Below are positions 17,374 to 25,568 of a DNA stretch of 64,000 nucleotides, in pieces. This DNA is from Crocinitomicaceae bacterium (GTDB lineage: Bacteria; Bacteroidota; Bacteroidia; Flavobacteriales_D; Crocinitomicaceae): NCBI GenBank assembly GCA_014762645.1, contig JABURP010000119.1, positions 18,832 to 82,831 on the forward strand, read 5' to 3'. Below the pieces are notes generated by a model. It was not told the DNA's origin, made no database searches, and was given only the letters and a program-made list of their open reading frames with translations. Position 1 is the stretch's first letter; each line of letters begins with the position of its first letter. A program made the translations under genes and the position numbers.

Positions 17374-19911
17374 TTATCGTATAACTGTTATATTACCGGT
17401 TGTCTTGTTCGTTCCGGTTTCACTAGACTCAAACCGCAAAGCATAAGTATAAACCCCGGGATTGACTTTTTTGCCTTTGTATTCACCGTTCCAAAAATCC
17501 CCAAAGGTAGATGTGCTAAACACAAGATTACCCCATCTGTCAAACAACTGAAACTCAAAAGCCGTTACATCCCAACCCATAAACAACTCCAGCAAATCAT
17601 TATTTCCGTCAGTATTTGGTGAAAATGCATTAGGTACATAAACTCCTGTAAACGTTCCAGGGTTTGGATTTGGATTTCCAGGCCCTCCACCTCCAGGCGG
17701 GCTAGTTACTTCTACAAAGTGTGCGACCACCGTATCCGACATAGTGAAGTCAAGGGTGTCCGACAAGCTATCCGGATAAATAATCGTATGATTAACTGAT
17801 TCCCAATGATCAAAAGTCCATCCGGCATTGGCGTTTGCTTTGAAGATTGTATTAATATTGCCGTAATACTGTCCTAAATTAGGGTAAGATGGCAACCAAA
17901 GCGAATTAACTTTAATTTTTCCTGCTCCAGGAGGGTTAACGTCAAAAACAACATCAAAAGGTCCCGTAAGGTTATAACATCCAATCATCCCATTCGTCAT
18001 GGCAACACATCTGTCAGTAATATAGTCCCTTAGAACCTGAACATTTGCTTCCCAAGTGGCGATATTCCCGCCCCAACGGTTTATTTGGCCTGGCATTTCC
18101 GGTGTCATGACATTCACAAAGCTATCTAACAAGGCCAGCATATAGTCACACGAAAAGTAGCTATTCATTAAATCTGCATAGCGCGTTACATATTCTTGCC
18201 TAAACTCATCATTATCCATAAGCTTGTTTAATATAGGAACGTGTCCCTGACCCCCCGGATCAGGAAGTGTTTCCGGATTACACGGGTCCGCATCAGGATT
18301 CGTATTAGGAATCCCTGTATAATTAATATAATGGCCCCAGCTGGCGTCATTGTCCCACAACGTATATCTCCACTTATGTTTATCTCCTAAAGGCGGTTGA
18401 ATTAATCCATGCCACCATGCCGTATTCCAGTTTAACCAGTCAGATGTGACAACATACGAGTTCAATACGACATAATCGATCAAAGAACCGGTATTGTAAA
18501 CTGATTTTACATAGTTATACTGAGCAGGATCTGTCATGTCCCCGGTGAGTATATAATTCTTAAGATTATCCCATTCTGTAATCGCCGGATTTCCACCATA
18601 TTCTGCCCAAGTTGCACCCCAGGTTTTAAGGTAGTGTATGTTGAACTTATCCTGATTGTAATAATGTTCTGTAAAATCAGAATCATCCACTTTTTCACGG
18701 ACATCATATAGTCCCCAGTAGGCACCATCCACAAAAACCACAAAAAAGCGAGATGTCCTTTCATCCATGCGTAAATCTGCCTGCTGCGATAATGTATGTA
18801 TCATAGCATCTCTCAAATGAGCCCCTCCATTTGAAAAAGGATAGTTGTCATTTGCTCCAGCTTTAATAATGAGCCGTTGATATTCATCCCTGTTTTTTGA
18901 AGGAAATACCGGATGTCTTACCGCGTTCGTATATCCATATTCATCTCGAACTACCAGGTCAAACCCTCTTTGGTTATAGGCCCAGGAATCATTTCCATGC
19001 TTATTGTAATAACCTTCACCTTCACTTACTTGAGAACCATCTGCTTCAAACATTTCAAAAGCACCGTCAAAATTATTGCTAAAGGATCCCGGAGCAGCAT
19101 CATTAAGAAATGCTGTTATCTGATCACCACAAACCGATAGAACTGGAACCGTAAATGATTCGTTTATAAAATACGTGTTTGTTTCAGTAAAGCTAGGTGG
19201 AACATTTGGGTCCGACGAAAAAGCACGTGCTCTTAGTACAGTTGTATTGGATATGTTTATGGGCCCTGCGTACGCAGTTGAAGAAGTTGTTGGTCTAGTT
19301 CCGTCTAACGTATAATAGATAGTAGCTGAAGCATCAGTTGTTGCCAGGGTAACAGATTGTGCGCCAGAGTAAAATCCTGCTGCCACACTCATTGTAGGTT
19401 TTGCAGTATAGTAGTTCATTCCCCCTGCGTTTGCTGCACCTGGTGTAGGCGTGGTAAAAATACTCCAATTGACATCTCCGTCTGTTGTTCTACCATAGGA
19501 ATGGTCTTTTTGCGTCATCATGTCAATGTAAAGACTGTCCTGCACACTACCGCCGCCCGAAGTAAGAATAATCCATTCATTTTTTGTTTGTGTTAAACCA
19601 AACTGTGGATGTAATTCTCCTCCAACCATGGTGTCTCTTTTTGAAAAGAACACCATTTGGTATCCACCCGCGGGAACAACTGTTCCGGCTGGAATTTGCC
19701 ATTTGCTCATGTTATTGGGATTATCCGAAATATAGAAGCCGGATATATCAAAAGAGGATGCACCAATATTGTATAATTCTACCCAATCTGAATAATCACC
19801 AAAAAAATCCTGTTGTACGCTTCGGTTAGAGCAAGAATATTCGTTAATTATTACCTGTGACCATGTTGTCATTGAAACACAAACAACAATAGCAGTTATT
19901 AACTTTTTCAT
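17374..19911 (-). CDS. CotH-domain / lamin-tail-domain protein with T9SS type B C-terminus
   Basis: 845 residues from ATG 19911, which gives the signal peptide MKKLITAIVVCVSMTTWSQ; an earlier in-frame start at 19950 only adds a leader. Order: lamin-tail domain (~20-130; INEY, DYSDWVELYN), chitobiase-C-like beta domain (~165-245; YYTLDGTRPT), CotH domain (~255-640; HLRDAMIHTL, DGAYWGLYDVREKV, WDNDASWG), a divergent repeat (GWTFDHW), and CHU_C (~752-845; NAFSPNTDGNND). CotH proteins are atypical kinases, known from Bacillus spore coats; here the protein is exported, so its target would be extracellular. A related protein at 56389-58737 has the lamin-tail domain after CotH and lacks CHU_C. Confidence 0.88.
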   Translation of the reverse strand: MKKLITAIVVCVSMTTWSQVIINEYSCSNRSVQQDFFGDYSDWVELYNIGASSFDISGFYISDNPNNMSKWQIPAGTVVPAGGYQMVFFSKRDTMVGGELHPQFGLTQTKNEWIILTSGGGSVQDSLYIDMMTQKDHSYGRTTDGDVNWSIFTTPTPGAANAGGMNYYTAKPTMSVAAGFYSGAQSVTLATTDASATIYYTLDGTRPTTSSTAYAGPINISNTTVLRARAFSSDPNVPPSFTETNTYFINESFTVPVLSVCGDQITAFLNDAAPGSFSNNFDGAFEMFEADGSQVSEGEGYYNKHGNDSWAYNQRGFDLVVRDEYGYTNAVRHPVFPSKNRDEYQRLIIKAGANDNYPFSNGGAHLRDAMIHTLSQQADLRMDERTSRFFVVFVDGAYWGLYDVREKVDDSDFTEHYYNQDKFNIHYLKTWGATWAEYGGNPAITEWDNLKNYILTGDMTDPAQYNYVKSVYNTGSLIDYVVLNSYVVTSDWLNWNTAWWHGLIQPPLGDKHKWRYTLWDNDASWGHYINYTGIPNTNPDADPCNPETLPDPGGQGHVPILNKLMDNDEFRQEYVTRYADLMNSYFSCDYMLALLDSFVNVMTPEMPGQINRWGGNIATWEANVQVLRDYITDRCVAMTNGMIGCYNLTGPFDVVFDVNPPGAGKIKVNSLWLPSYPNLGQYYGNINTIFKANANAGWTFDHWESVNHTIIYPDSLSDTLDFTMSDTVVAHFVEVTSPPGGGGPGNPNPNPGTFTGVYVPNAFSPNTDGNNDLLELFMGWDVTAFEFQLFDRWGNLVFSTSTFGDFWNGEYKGKKVNPGVYTYALRFESSETGTNKTTGNITVIR

Positions 19912-20006
19912 ATCATGAAAACTTATTTTGAGGCTCAAAAGTTGCTTCAAGTTGAAACATTTAACTTTCTAAGGCCCATAAATATACAAGTTATTGGCCG
20001 GTAGGG

Positions 20007-20014
20007 CAAAATTA
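20007..20014 (-). promoter_or_regulatory. -7 promoter box TAATTTTG (minus strand)
   Basis: Exact TAnnTTTG on the minus strand, 95 bp before the ATG at 19911. It is the best candidate promoter for the CotH - PorP/SprF - small membrane protein series. Confidence 0.35.
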
Positions 20015-20086
20015 TCCATAAAAATAAATACAAGATACACCATGTAATTTGTATATTTCGCCAACCTTAATTTACTACTAATAAGT

Positions 20087-20473
20087 ATGAAACGTTATCT
20101 GCTTTACTTTTTTCTCCCTTTGGTTTTGCTAGCCTGTAACAAAGAGCCTGGAGAAGGTGGAACTTCTAAAATAGTCGGCAAACTATACCGTATCAACATT
20201 GATGTGTTTGGAAATGTGTTATCCGAATATTATGAACCTGATAGAGATGTATATATCATATATGGCAATGAGGATAAGACGTATGACAATGATTTCTCCA
20301 CGAGTTATGACGGCAGTTTTGAGTTTAAGAATTTGTTAAAGGGGGATTATACCATCTTTGCTTATACGCGTTGTGATACATGTGCGAGCGGTGATAGTAT
20401 ATCCAGCAAAACCATTACAATCGAAGAAAACAAAACAACTTACGACATAGGGGATTTAATCATCTATAAATGA
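20087..20473 (+). CDS. Small lipoprotein with carboxypeptidase-regulatory-like fold
   Basis: 128 residues. Signal peptide with lipobox LLAC (Cys17), so probably lipid-anchored. The mature part is a single beta-sandwich reminiscent of CarboxypepD_reg or CNA-B modules (GSFEFKNLLKGDYTIFAYT), with one CDTC cysteine pair. Its stop overlaps the start of the DUF2490 gene (ATGA, 20470-20473), so the two are translationally coupled and probably form an envelope pair. No specific function can be assigned. Confidence 0.85.
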   Translation: MKRYLLYFFLPLVLLACNKEPGEGGTSKIVGKLYRINIDVFGNVLSEYYEPDRDVYIIYGNEDKTYDNDFSTSYDGSFEFKNLLKGDYTIFAYTRCDTCASGDSISSKTITIEENKTTYDIGDLIIYK

Positions 20474-21210
20474 AAAGACTTGTTGTAGCCATATTGTTCC
20501 TTCCGTTATGCGGTTTTGCACAAAACTCTTATAAGGTTGATGCCCATTTATGGACGGGCCTTCAGTTAAACCTTCCCGTAAATAAAGATTTGGGACTTAC
20601 TTTTGAAACCCAAACCCGGTATTTTAAAAACATCACATCATTGCGTCAGGCATATGGAGAGTTAAGTGCAAATTATGACCTTCCTAAGGGGTTAGACTTA
20701 AGCGCCGCGTATCGTTATTCAAGGGTAAATAAGGAAGATTATTTTGAAAACAACAATCGTTTTTGTCTTGACTTTCTGTACAATTTTAACCTCACAGATG
20801 CCCTTGACTGGAAAGTGCGATTTCGTTACCAACACTCATTTAATCGTCTACGTGTGATCAACGATATAAATCCGGACAAAGAGCATTTGTTACGACTAAA
20901 ATTAAGAGTTCGGTATCAGCACCCCGAATTCAAGCGAATACAGCCATTTTTAAGTGGTGAGTTGTTTTACAATTTCGAGCCCCCTGTACCAGGAACTTTT
21001 TTAGACACCTATCGATTTAGAACGGGATTGCTTTTTGATTTGCCAGACAGGCATGAAATTTCTATTTTCTATATGTTCGAAAATGAATTTAGGGATGAGC
21101 CGGAACGCAATCACATATATTCGATTCAGTACGCTTATACGTTCAAGTCATTAAAGAAGCTCTTTAAAAAGAAAAAGTCTGACGAAGAGAAAAAGGAAGA
21201 GACGCCTTAA
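20470..21210 (+). CDS. DUF2490-like outer-membrane beta-barrel protein
   Basis: 246 residues with signal peptide MKRLVVAILFLPLCGFAQ and alternating aromatic beta-strands typical of DUF2490 barrels (YKVDAHLWTGLQLNLPVNKDLGLTFETQ, split around repeated R-x-R-Y-QH segments such as VRFRYQHSF and LRVRYQHPEF). The C-terminus is unusually basic (KKLFKKKKSDEEKKEE), presumably exposed outside the barrel. Coupled by a 4 bp overlap to the preceding lipoprotein. Its stop codon overlaps that of rnr on the other strand (TTAA at 21207-21210). DUF2490 proteins have no established function. Confidence 0.8.
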   Translation: MKRLVVAILFLPLCGFAQNSYKVDAHLWTGLQLNLPVNKDLGLTFETQTRYFKNITSLRQAYGELSANYDLPKGLDLSAAYRYSRVNKEDYFENNNRFCLDFLYNFNLTDALDWKVRFRYQHSFNRLRVINDINPDKEHLLRLKLRVRYQHPEFKRIQPFLSGELFYNFEPPVPGTFLDTYRFRTGLLFDLPDRHEISIFYMFENEFRDEPERNHIYSIQYAYTFKSLKKLFKKKKSDEEKKEETP

Positions 21211-23342
21211 TCCACTAACTCAAGATCTATTTGTTTTTTACTTAAGGAAACGTTGACAACACGCACTTTTAAATGATCGCCAAGGTTAAACTCTTCACCG
21301 GAACGTTTGCCGTAAATCAAATATTCCTTTTCATCAAAAACATAGTGGTCATCACGAAGCGCTTTTACGGAAATCATGCCTTCACAATAGTTCTCTTCTA
21401 ACTCAACATATATTCCCCACTCGGTTAATCCGGTAATAAAGCCATTAAACACTTCTCCTTGCTTATCTTCCAGGAAGAGTGCCTGAAAATACTTGCTTGA
21501 TGTCCGTTCAGCTTCAACGGCCCTTCTTTCGGTTTGTGAAATGTGGTCGGCTACATCCTTAAGTCTTGGCAACCTCTTTTTTTCCTTATTCAACTCATTA
21601 AACAAAACTCTGTGGACGATTAAATCCGCATATCTTCTAATAGGAGAGGTGAAGTGCACATAATAGTCGAACCCAAGTCCATAATGCCCAATGTTTTCAG
21701 TATCATATACGGCTTTTGCCATTGATTTTATTGCCATGGACTGAACCATATTGAATTCTGCCTCATCCTTCATTTCTTCAAATAAACGGTTCATATTCTT
21801 GGCGATATCTCTATCATTTTTAAAGGAAAACTTTTTGCCAAACTTGCTTACAAACACTGCAAACTGTTGCACCTTCTCCATATCAGGCCTGTCGTGTACA
21901 CGGTAAATAATTTCAGCAGGTTTTTTTTGTTTGTTCTTAACATCTCCCACATATTTTCCGACGCTGCGATTGGTAAGCAACATAAACTCTTCTATTAGCT
22001 TATTGGCGTCTTTTTGTAGCTTTTTAACCACCTCTGCCGGATGTCCTTCTTCATCCAACAAGAAACGTATTTCAGAAGCATGGATTTCCAATCCACCATG
22101 TTTCATTCGGGCCTCTCGAAGGTTTTTAGCGATCCCATTCAGTTTTAAAATTTCTTTGGCAAATTCTCCTTTGCCACTTTCAATAATTTCCTGCGCATCT
22201 TCGTAAGCAAAACGTTTATCTGAATTAATGACTGTTTTACCAAACCATTGCTTCTTCACCACCCCTTCATCTGTTAGATCAAAGACACCTGAAAAAGCAA
22301 ATTTGTCTTCTTTTGGTCGAAGTGAACAAACACCATTGGAGAGGTGTTCAGGAAGCATTGGGATTACGCGATCAACCAGGTATACAGAATTTCCGCGCTC
22401 CATGGCTTCTTTGTCAAGATACGAGTCAGGTTGTACATAGTGTCCAACATCAGCAATGTGAACCCCAACACGCGTAAGACCATTTTCTAAAAACTCAATT
22501 GAAAGTGCATCATCAAAGTCTTTTGCGTCAGCAGGATCAATTGTAAACGTCAAAATATTTCTAAAATCATTCCTTTTGGCTATTTCCTCTTTGGGCAGCT
22601 CTAATGAAATTGTATTAGCCTCTGCCATTACTTCATCAGGAAAGGTAAAATTGATTCCGTTCGCCGCAAGAATTGATTTCATTTCGGCTTCATTGGTGCC
22701 TGGTTTACCAAGTATTTCAATTATTTTTCCAAAAGGATTTTTTGCAGACTCGGGCCAATCCGTTATTGCGCCAATGGCTTTTTGTCCATTCTGCCCACCG
22801 TTTAAATTCGAGCCAGAGATAAAAACATCTACATTAATTTTTGGGTCATCAGGAATTAAAAAAGAAAAATGATCCTGAACATCCAGCGTTCCAACAATTA
22901 GTCTTTCCTTTCGGTCCAACACATCTACCACTTTCCCCTCTAATCGCTTTCCTCTAGACTTCGTAATAACAACTTCAACTTTGTCTCCGTTAAGGGCTTT
23001 ACCCATATTATTTTCAGACACATAAATGTCCTCATCCAGTCCCTCGACTATAACATATCCAGCACCTCTTTTGGACACATCCATGACGCCCTGAATACTT
23101 CTTTTCGTCTTTCCTCCTGCTTTAAATTTTCCTCTTTGAGTTTCTTTGAGTTCATCATCCTTCACCATTTCATTGAGAATGGTATAAATCAGTTTCCTAA
23201 CTTGAGGATCGTGAACATCTAAAAGGCCTGCTACCTGTTTATAGTTCAGTTGTTTATTGGGGTTGTCGGCAAAAAGGTTCCGTATCTCCGTTCTTAGTTT
23301 GCTGCTTAGTTTGTTCTTGTTCTTCTTTTTGCTTCTACTCAT
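21207..23342 (-). CDS. rnr: Ribonuclease R
   Basis: 711 residues, the usual length for RNase R. N-terminal winged-helix-like region (~10-75), cold-shock/OB segments (~80-230), RNB catalytic domain (~255-585) with the DPADAKDFDDAL metal-binding motif at about residue 267 and RYADLIVHR near its end, then an S1 domain (~625-710). The enzyme is a 3'-to-5' exoribonuclease that degrades structured RNA and takes part in rRNA and mRNA quality control in the cytoplasm. It is a single-gene unit with a TATTTTTG box just upstream. Confidence 0.95.
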   Translation of the reverse strand: MSRSKKKNKNKLSSKLRTEIRNLFADNPNKQLNYKQVAGLLDVHDPQVRKLIYTILNEMVKDDELKETQRGKFKAGGKTKRSIQGVMDVSKRGAGYVIVEGLDEDIYVSENNMGKALNGDKVEVVITKSRGKRLEGKVVDVLDRKERLIVGTLDVQDHFSFLIPDDPKINVDVFISGSNLNGGQNGQKAIGAITDWPESAKNPFGKIIEILGKPGTNEAEMKSILAANGINFTFPDEVMAEANTISLELPKEEIAKRNDFRNILTFTIDPADAKDFDDALSIEFLENGLTRVGVHIADVGHYVQPDSYLDKEAMERGNSVYLVDRVIPMLPEHLSNGVCSLRPKEDKFAFSGVFDLTDEGVVKKQWFGKTVINSDKRFAYEDAQEIIESGKGEFAKEILKLNGIAKNLREARMKHGGLEIHASEIRFLLDEEGHPAEVVKKLQKDANKLIEEFMLLTNRSVGKYVGDVKNKQKKPAEIIYRVHDRPDMEKVQQFAVFVSKFGKKFSFKNDRDIAKNMNRLFEEMKDEAEFNMVQSMAIKSMAKAVYDTENIGHYGLGFDYYVHFTSPIRRYADLIVHRVLFNELNKEKKRLPRLKDVADHISQTERRAVEAERTSSKYFQALFLEDKQGEVFNGFITGLTEWGIYVELEENYCEGMISVKALRDDHYVFDEKEYLIYGKRSGEEFNLGDHLKVRVVNVSLSKKQIDLELVD

Positions 23343-23360
23343 TGAATGTTAAATCTACCG

Positions 23361-23368
23361 CAAAAATA
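23361..23368 (-). promoter_or_regulatory. -7 promoter box TATTTTTG for rnr
   Basis: Exact TAnnTTTG on the minus strand, 18 bp upstream of the rnr ATG; the implied 5' leader is only about a dozen bases. Confidence 0.45.
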
Positions 23369-23453
23369 TCAATAATTTCCCTCGAATTCCCCAACAATTC
23401 AGTATTTTCGTGGGATTAATATTATCGATTTAATAATTGCAAAAGAATAGCGT

Positions 23454-23966
23454 ATGAACAAACGAATAGAAGACGTCCTTAACAAGCAAATTAAAGCAGA
23501 GGCAAGTTCGTCTCATCACTATCTTGCAATGGCCTCCTGGGCTGAAGTTCAGGGGTACAGTGGAGTAGCTAAATTCCTCTACCGACAATCTGATGAGGAA
23601 CGTCAACATATGTTAAAACTTGTTCGTTTTATCAACGAACGTGGTGGCGAGGCCATAATCCCGCCCTTAAGTTCAGATGCCATCTCATTTAATTCATTGC
23701 AAGAAGTTTTTGAACAACTTTTTGAGCACGAAGTTGAAGTTACACGATCCATCAACGAAGTTGTGTTCATCTGTCTTGAAGAAAAGGATTACACCACGCA
23801 CAATTTTATGCAGTGGTACGTAGCTGAACAGCTTGAAGAGGAAGCATTAGCTCGAGATATCTTAGACAAACTCAAATTAATTGGTAACGACAAAGGTGGA
23901 TTATACCTTTTTGACCGTGACCTTGAAAACTTCAACACTGATTCCGTAGCAAACGGCGGCCAGTGA
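23454..23966 (+). CDS. ftnA: Ferritin (non-haem)
   Basis: 170 residues forming a four-helix ferritin. Ferroxidase-centre residues are present: E16, Y23, E49 and H52 (DEERQH), and glutamates in the third and fourth helices (HEVEVTRSINEV, AEQLEEEA). It oxidises Fe(II) and stores Fe(III) in a 24-subunit cytoplasmic shell, protecting against iron stress. It lacks the methionine ligand expected of bacterioferritin, so FtnA type is preferred. Single-gene unit; an imperfect -7 box TATTTTCG lies near 23403. Confidence 0.93.
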   Translation: MNKRIEDVLNKQIKAEASSSHHYLAMASWAEVQGYSGVAKFLYRQSDEERQHMLKLVRFINERGGEAIIPPLSSDAISFNSLQEVFEQLFEHEVEVTRSINEVVFICLEEKDYTTHNFMQWYVAEQLEEEALARDILDKLKLIGNDKGGLYLFDRDLENFNTDSVANGGQ

Positions 23967-24012
23967 GCATTTTGGCATACTTTTAGTACATTAGGAAACC
24001 ATAATCTGACTT

Positions 24013-24552
24013 TTGAGTAAAAAACTATACATAGTGCTTGCTGCGTTTATTTTGTCAAGTTGGGCAATGCTGCCTCCTGACCAAACGCAAATGAGAGACA
24101 CAAGGTCTCCCGTTAAGGCGTTGTACTTGTATAATTTTGCTACTCTCATTGACTGGCCTTCTGAATATAGAAAGGGCAAATTCGTCATTGGGGTTTATGG
24201 AACAAAAGAGGGTGTTTATGAGAACCTAAAAACTAAATATGAGGGTCGATCCATTGGAAGTCAGGAAATTGTAATTAGGAATTTTACTTCTTCATCACAA
24301 ATTGACAGGGCACACATTTTGTATGTGACCCCAACAAAAAGCTCCTCCTTTCCTTCACTTGAATCCAAATTCAAGAATGAAAGCACCTTGTTTGTTACTG
24401 AGAAAGAGGGTTACCTGAATAAAGGGGCGGCTATAAATTTTGTGGTAATGGGAACCAGCCAAAAATTTGAAATAAATAAAACTAACGCTAAAAAACACAA
24501 GCTAATAATCGCTGACAGGCTCTTAAACCTGGCTTCAAAAGTAGTTGAATGA
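24013..24552 (+). CDS. YfiR-like (DUF4154) periplasmic protein
   Basis: 179 residues. The only available start is TTG 24013, because an in-frame TGA lies at 24007-24009 and the next ATG would cut off the signal peptide (SKKLYIVLAAFILSSWAM). The mature N-terminus has the DUF4154 signature VKALYLYNFATLIDWP and the body follows the family pattern (VIGVYG, GAAINFVV). In Pseudomonas, YfiR is a periplasmic repressor of the diguanylate cyclase YfiN; no GGDEF protein is in this window, so here the partner is more likely the membrane phosphatase or cyclase encoded downstream. First gene of a four-gene operon; its stop overlaps the next start (ATGA). Confidence 0.85.
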   Translation: MSKKLYIVLAAFILSSWAMLPPDQTQMRDTRSPVKALYLYNFATLIDWPSEYRKGKFVIGVYGTKEGVYENLKTKYEGRSIGSQEIVIRNFTSSSQIDRAHILYVTPTKSSSFPSLESKFKNESTLFVTEKEGYLNKGAAINFVVMGTSQKFEINKTNAKKHKLIIADRLLNLASKVVE

Positions 24553-25559
24553 AGGCCATAAAACACATACTAGTAATAATGCTTGCTCTGCTTGCATGTA
24601 ATAGCTATGGCCAATACTATACCTCCAAGGCTAATGAGTGTTATAAGCAAAAGGATTACGAGTGTGCACAGAACTATATTGATTCAGCTATTGTTTCTAA
24701 TGAGCGCTTTAACTCGCAAACATGGCAGTTAAGAGGTCTTATTTATCGTAAGCTGGAAGGCTCAGAAATCAAGGATGCTCGAAATATCTCTATTGAATCT
24801 TTTGTTCAGGCAAGGAACCTCGATACAGCTGGTGTTTATGAGGAACAAATCACCAATTTCCTCCGCAACACGATTATTCGTTACTACAATGATGCTGTTG
24901 TGGCACTGGACAATGGTATGCCGGATCAATCTGAAAATGCTTACGTTTTATACAAAGGCAAGTACAAAAAATACATTAGTGCTGATTATGACTTTACCAA
25001 GTCTGACATTGAGTATTACAGTGCGCTGGGTGGTGAGTATTTAAAACAAGCCGCAGGTTCACAGGGAGAAGAAAAAAATAAATTAATCTCGAAAGGAGTA
25101 CATTTCTACAAAATGGTGTTGGATCAGGATAGCACGATCTTCCAACCTAATTTTAATATTGGAATAACCTTTTACAACCAGGGAGCGGACCTCATCATGA
25201 ACATGGATCCATTGACAGAAATTGAGGAAATCCCAATAATTGAAGAAAAGGCGCAGAACTTGTTTAGAAAAGCACTCCCGTTCCTGCACAGAGCTTACAA
25301 ACTCGATAAAGACAGAATAGATGTCATAGAGGCCATAACAGGATGCTACTATGGATTACAGGACAACGAAAATTATTTAGAGTACCAAACCATTCTAGAC
25401 AAGAAAAACTTGCCTATATTGTTGGAGAAATTAAAAGACAATCCTACCGACAAAACAGTACTAAGAGAATTAATACGTATATACAGAGATACACTTAAGG
25501 ACGAAGAGAAATACAAAGAGTACTACGAACGCCTGGAAAGGATTGAGTCTAATGAGTGA
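24549..25559 (+). CDS. Periplasmic TPR-repeat protein
   Basis: 336 residues. N-terminal signal sequence MKAIKHILVIMLALLAC; the LLAC could serve as a lipobox, or signal peptidase I could cut after SYGQ. The body is helical with TPR-like motifs (ANECYKQKDYECAQNYIDSAI near residue 30; NPTDKTVLRELIRIYRD near the end), suggesting a protein-interaction scaffold. Starts within the YfiR gene (4 bp overlap) and ends 9 bp before the HAMP-SpoIIE gene, so it belongs to the same signalling operon. It may bridge the YfiR-like protein and the periplasmic part of the phosphatase (inference). Confidence 0.8.
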   Translation: MKAIKHILVIMLALLACNSYGQYYTSKANECYKQKDYECAQNYIDSAIVSNERFNSQTWQLRGLIYRKLEGSEIKDARNISIESFVQARNLDTAGVYEEQITNFLRNTIIRYYNDAVVALDNGMPDQSENAYVLYKGKYKKYISADYDFTKSDIEYYSALGGEYLKQAAGSQGEEKNKLISKGVHFYKMVLDQDSTIFQPNFNIGITFYNQGADLIMNMDPLTEIEEIPIIEEKAQNLFRKALPFLHRAYKLDKDRIDVIEAITGCYYGLQDNENYLEYQTILDKKNLPILLEKLKDNPTDKTVLRELIRIYRDTLKDEEKYKEYYERLERIESNE

Positions 25560-25568
25560 TCTTGATTG

